Shown piece by piece: positions 13,589-14,391 of a stretch of DNA of 14,391 nucleotides. Where the stretch lies: positions 708-15,098 of the forward strand of contig DDFA01000141.1 of NCBI GenBank assembly GCA_002336975.1, in the 5' to 3' direction. The position numbers and the translations under genes are program-made. Numbering within the stretch: position 1 is the stretch's first letter; every line of letters starts with the position of its first letter. The notes beneath the pieces are model-generated. The model was not told the DNA's origin and did not search any database. It saw only the letters and a list, made by a program, of their open reading frames with translations. Source of the stretch: Phyllobacteriaceae bacterium UBA1940. GTDB taxonomy: Bacteria; Pseudomonadota; Alphaproteobacteria; Rhizobiales; Rhizobiaceae.

Positions 13589-14371
13589 ATGGCGACAATC
13601 TTTCTTGAACGGCGAAGATCGAGGGCGGCGGAATGGTCGCGGCGCATCGGCTACTTCTCGCTGGTGCTGCTGCTGGTCGCCAGCGTCGGCCACCGCTACG
13701 GCTTTGTCGAGACGCCGCCGTTCCTGATGGTGCTCGGCGTTGTCTCGGCCCTCGCCCTGATCGCGCTGGCGTGCGCGGCGTTCGGCTTCGCCAGGCTGTG
13801 GCAACGCGGCGACAAGGCCGGCCGCAATGCGACAGCCGGCACGGCAATGGCGCTGCTGGCGCTGTCGCCGATGATCGCCGCAACCGGCGCCGGCCTCTAT
13901 TACCCGGCGCTGAACGACATTACGACCGACACCGCCGATCCGCCCGACCTGCCGATCGCCGCCGCCGCGCGGGACCCCGCGATGAACCCGATCGTCGACC
14001 CCTCGCCGGACGCCGTCGCCGAACAGATCGAAGCCTATCCGGACATCGTCGGCCGCCGCTTCGAGGCGACCATCGACCAGGTGCAGGACGCAGTCGTCGC
14101 CGAAGCGCAAGCGCGCGGCTGGATCGTGCGCGGCGGATCGACGCCAAACGAGGACGCGCGCGAGGCGTCGGTGGAGATGATCGCCTATACGCCGGTCTTC
14201 GCCTTCGCCGACGACGCGGTCGTGCGTCTGACCGAAGAGGACGACGCCACCTTCGTCGACATGCGGATTGTCTCACGCTACGGACGGAGCGATCTCGGCA
14301 ACAACGCCCGGCAGATCGGCAGCTTCCTGTCCGCCATCGACCAGACCCTGAAAGCCAAGGCCGGCGAGTAG
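13589..14371 (+). CDS. DUF1499 domain membrane protein
   Basis: This 260-residue protein has three predicted TM helices (about residues 20-37, 45-67 and 82-105), then a soluble DUF1499 domain. Domain features are the Asp/Pro-rich entry (DITTDTADPPDLP), the repeated-element region YPDIVGRRFEATIDQVQDAV, and the signature V223-D-M-R226 ... S229-R-Y-G-R-S-D-L-G237 followed by NNARQIGSFLSAID. The function of DUF1499 is unknown. The start is uncertain: ATG 13589 is chosen, GTG 13583 is in frame 6 bp upstream, and neither has a clear ribosome binding site. It stands alone downstream of a strong hairpin and ends immediately before a palindromic repeat that runs off the window. Confidence 0.88.
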   Translation: MATIFLERRRSRAAEWSRRIGYFSLVLLLVASVGHRYGFVETPPFLMVLGVVSALALIALACAAFGFARLWQRGDKAGRNATAGTAMALLALSPMIAATGAGLYYPALNDITTDTADPPDLPIAAAARDPAMNPIVDPSPDAVAEQIEAYPDIVGRRFEATIDQVQDAVVAEAQARGWIVRGGSTPNEDAREASVEMIAYTPVFAFADDAVVRLTEEDDATFVDMRIVSRYGRSDLGNNARQIGSFLSAIDQTLKAKAGE

Positions 14372-14391
14372 AGCGCCGCGCGTCCAATTGG
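14371..14391. repeat. Second copy of the palindromic repeat, inverted and cut by the window end
   Basis: These last 21 bases, starting with the final base of the DUF1499 stop codon, are an exact reverse complement of 4771-4791, the right half of the second palindrome of the repeat at 4691-4791. The copy is thus in inverted orientation and should continue beyond the window. Its placement right after a stop codon is typical of intergenic mosaic repeats. Confidence 0.75.

Noticed and set aside
11857..13647. 596-codon minus-strand open frame
   Set aside because: Antisense shadow of the acyl-CoA ligase, whose motifs are complete on the plus strand.

Overview
The window is high-GC DNA from an alphaproteobacterium, most likely a Rhizobiales member close to Mesorhizobium/Phyllobacteriaceae. 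The grounds are protein content (rhizobial-type extensin-like proteins, pyruvate phosphate dikinase, DUF1499 protein), promoter-like sites resembling the Sinorhizobium CTTGAC-N17-CTATAT consensus, and palindromic mosaic intergenic repeats. The genus is inference. No phage, transposase, CRISPR array, tRNA or rRNA was seen; the gene content looks like ordinary chromosome.

Layout. 1-485: 3' end of smc (+). 566-850: small exported PepSY-like protein with an apparent one-base deletion near its end (+). 851-1291: small cysteine-containing putative lipoprotein (-). 1413-2297 and 2397-3392: two tandem extensin-like proteins, one with a cleavable signal peptide and one a lipoprotein (+). 3441-4043 (-) and 4127-4495 (+): a divergent NADPH-dependent FMN reductase / HxlR regulator pair with an inverted repeat between them. 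4496-4868: non-coding, holding a two-palindrome mosaic repeat. 4869-5252: YciA-type acyl-CoA thioesterase (-). 5401-8067: pyruvate phosphate dikinase (+). 8144-8878: exported polysaccharide deacetylase-like protein (+). 9126-11705: a tightly packed three-gene cluster of AI-2E family transporter, two-TM potassium channel and ClC-type anion transporter (+). 11899-13524: acyl-CoA ligase (+). 13589-14371: DUF1499 membrane protein (+). The window ends inside a second, inverted copy of the palindromic repeat.

How the genes relate. Most transcription units are short and independent. Three groupings are supported: the reductase/HxlR pair (probably a local electrophile or redox sensor with its target), the two extensin-like paralogues (cell-envelope proteins with the same putative metal-site spacing), and the translationally coupled transporter/K+ channel/ClC cluster. 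That last cluster is the best candidate for a little-described functional system (ion and osmotic or pH homeostasis), because its ClC member lacks several canonical ion-path residues. All assignments come from reading motifs; no database search was run.
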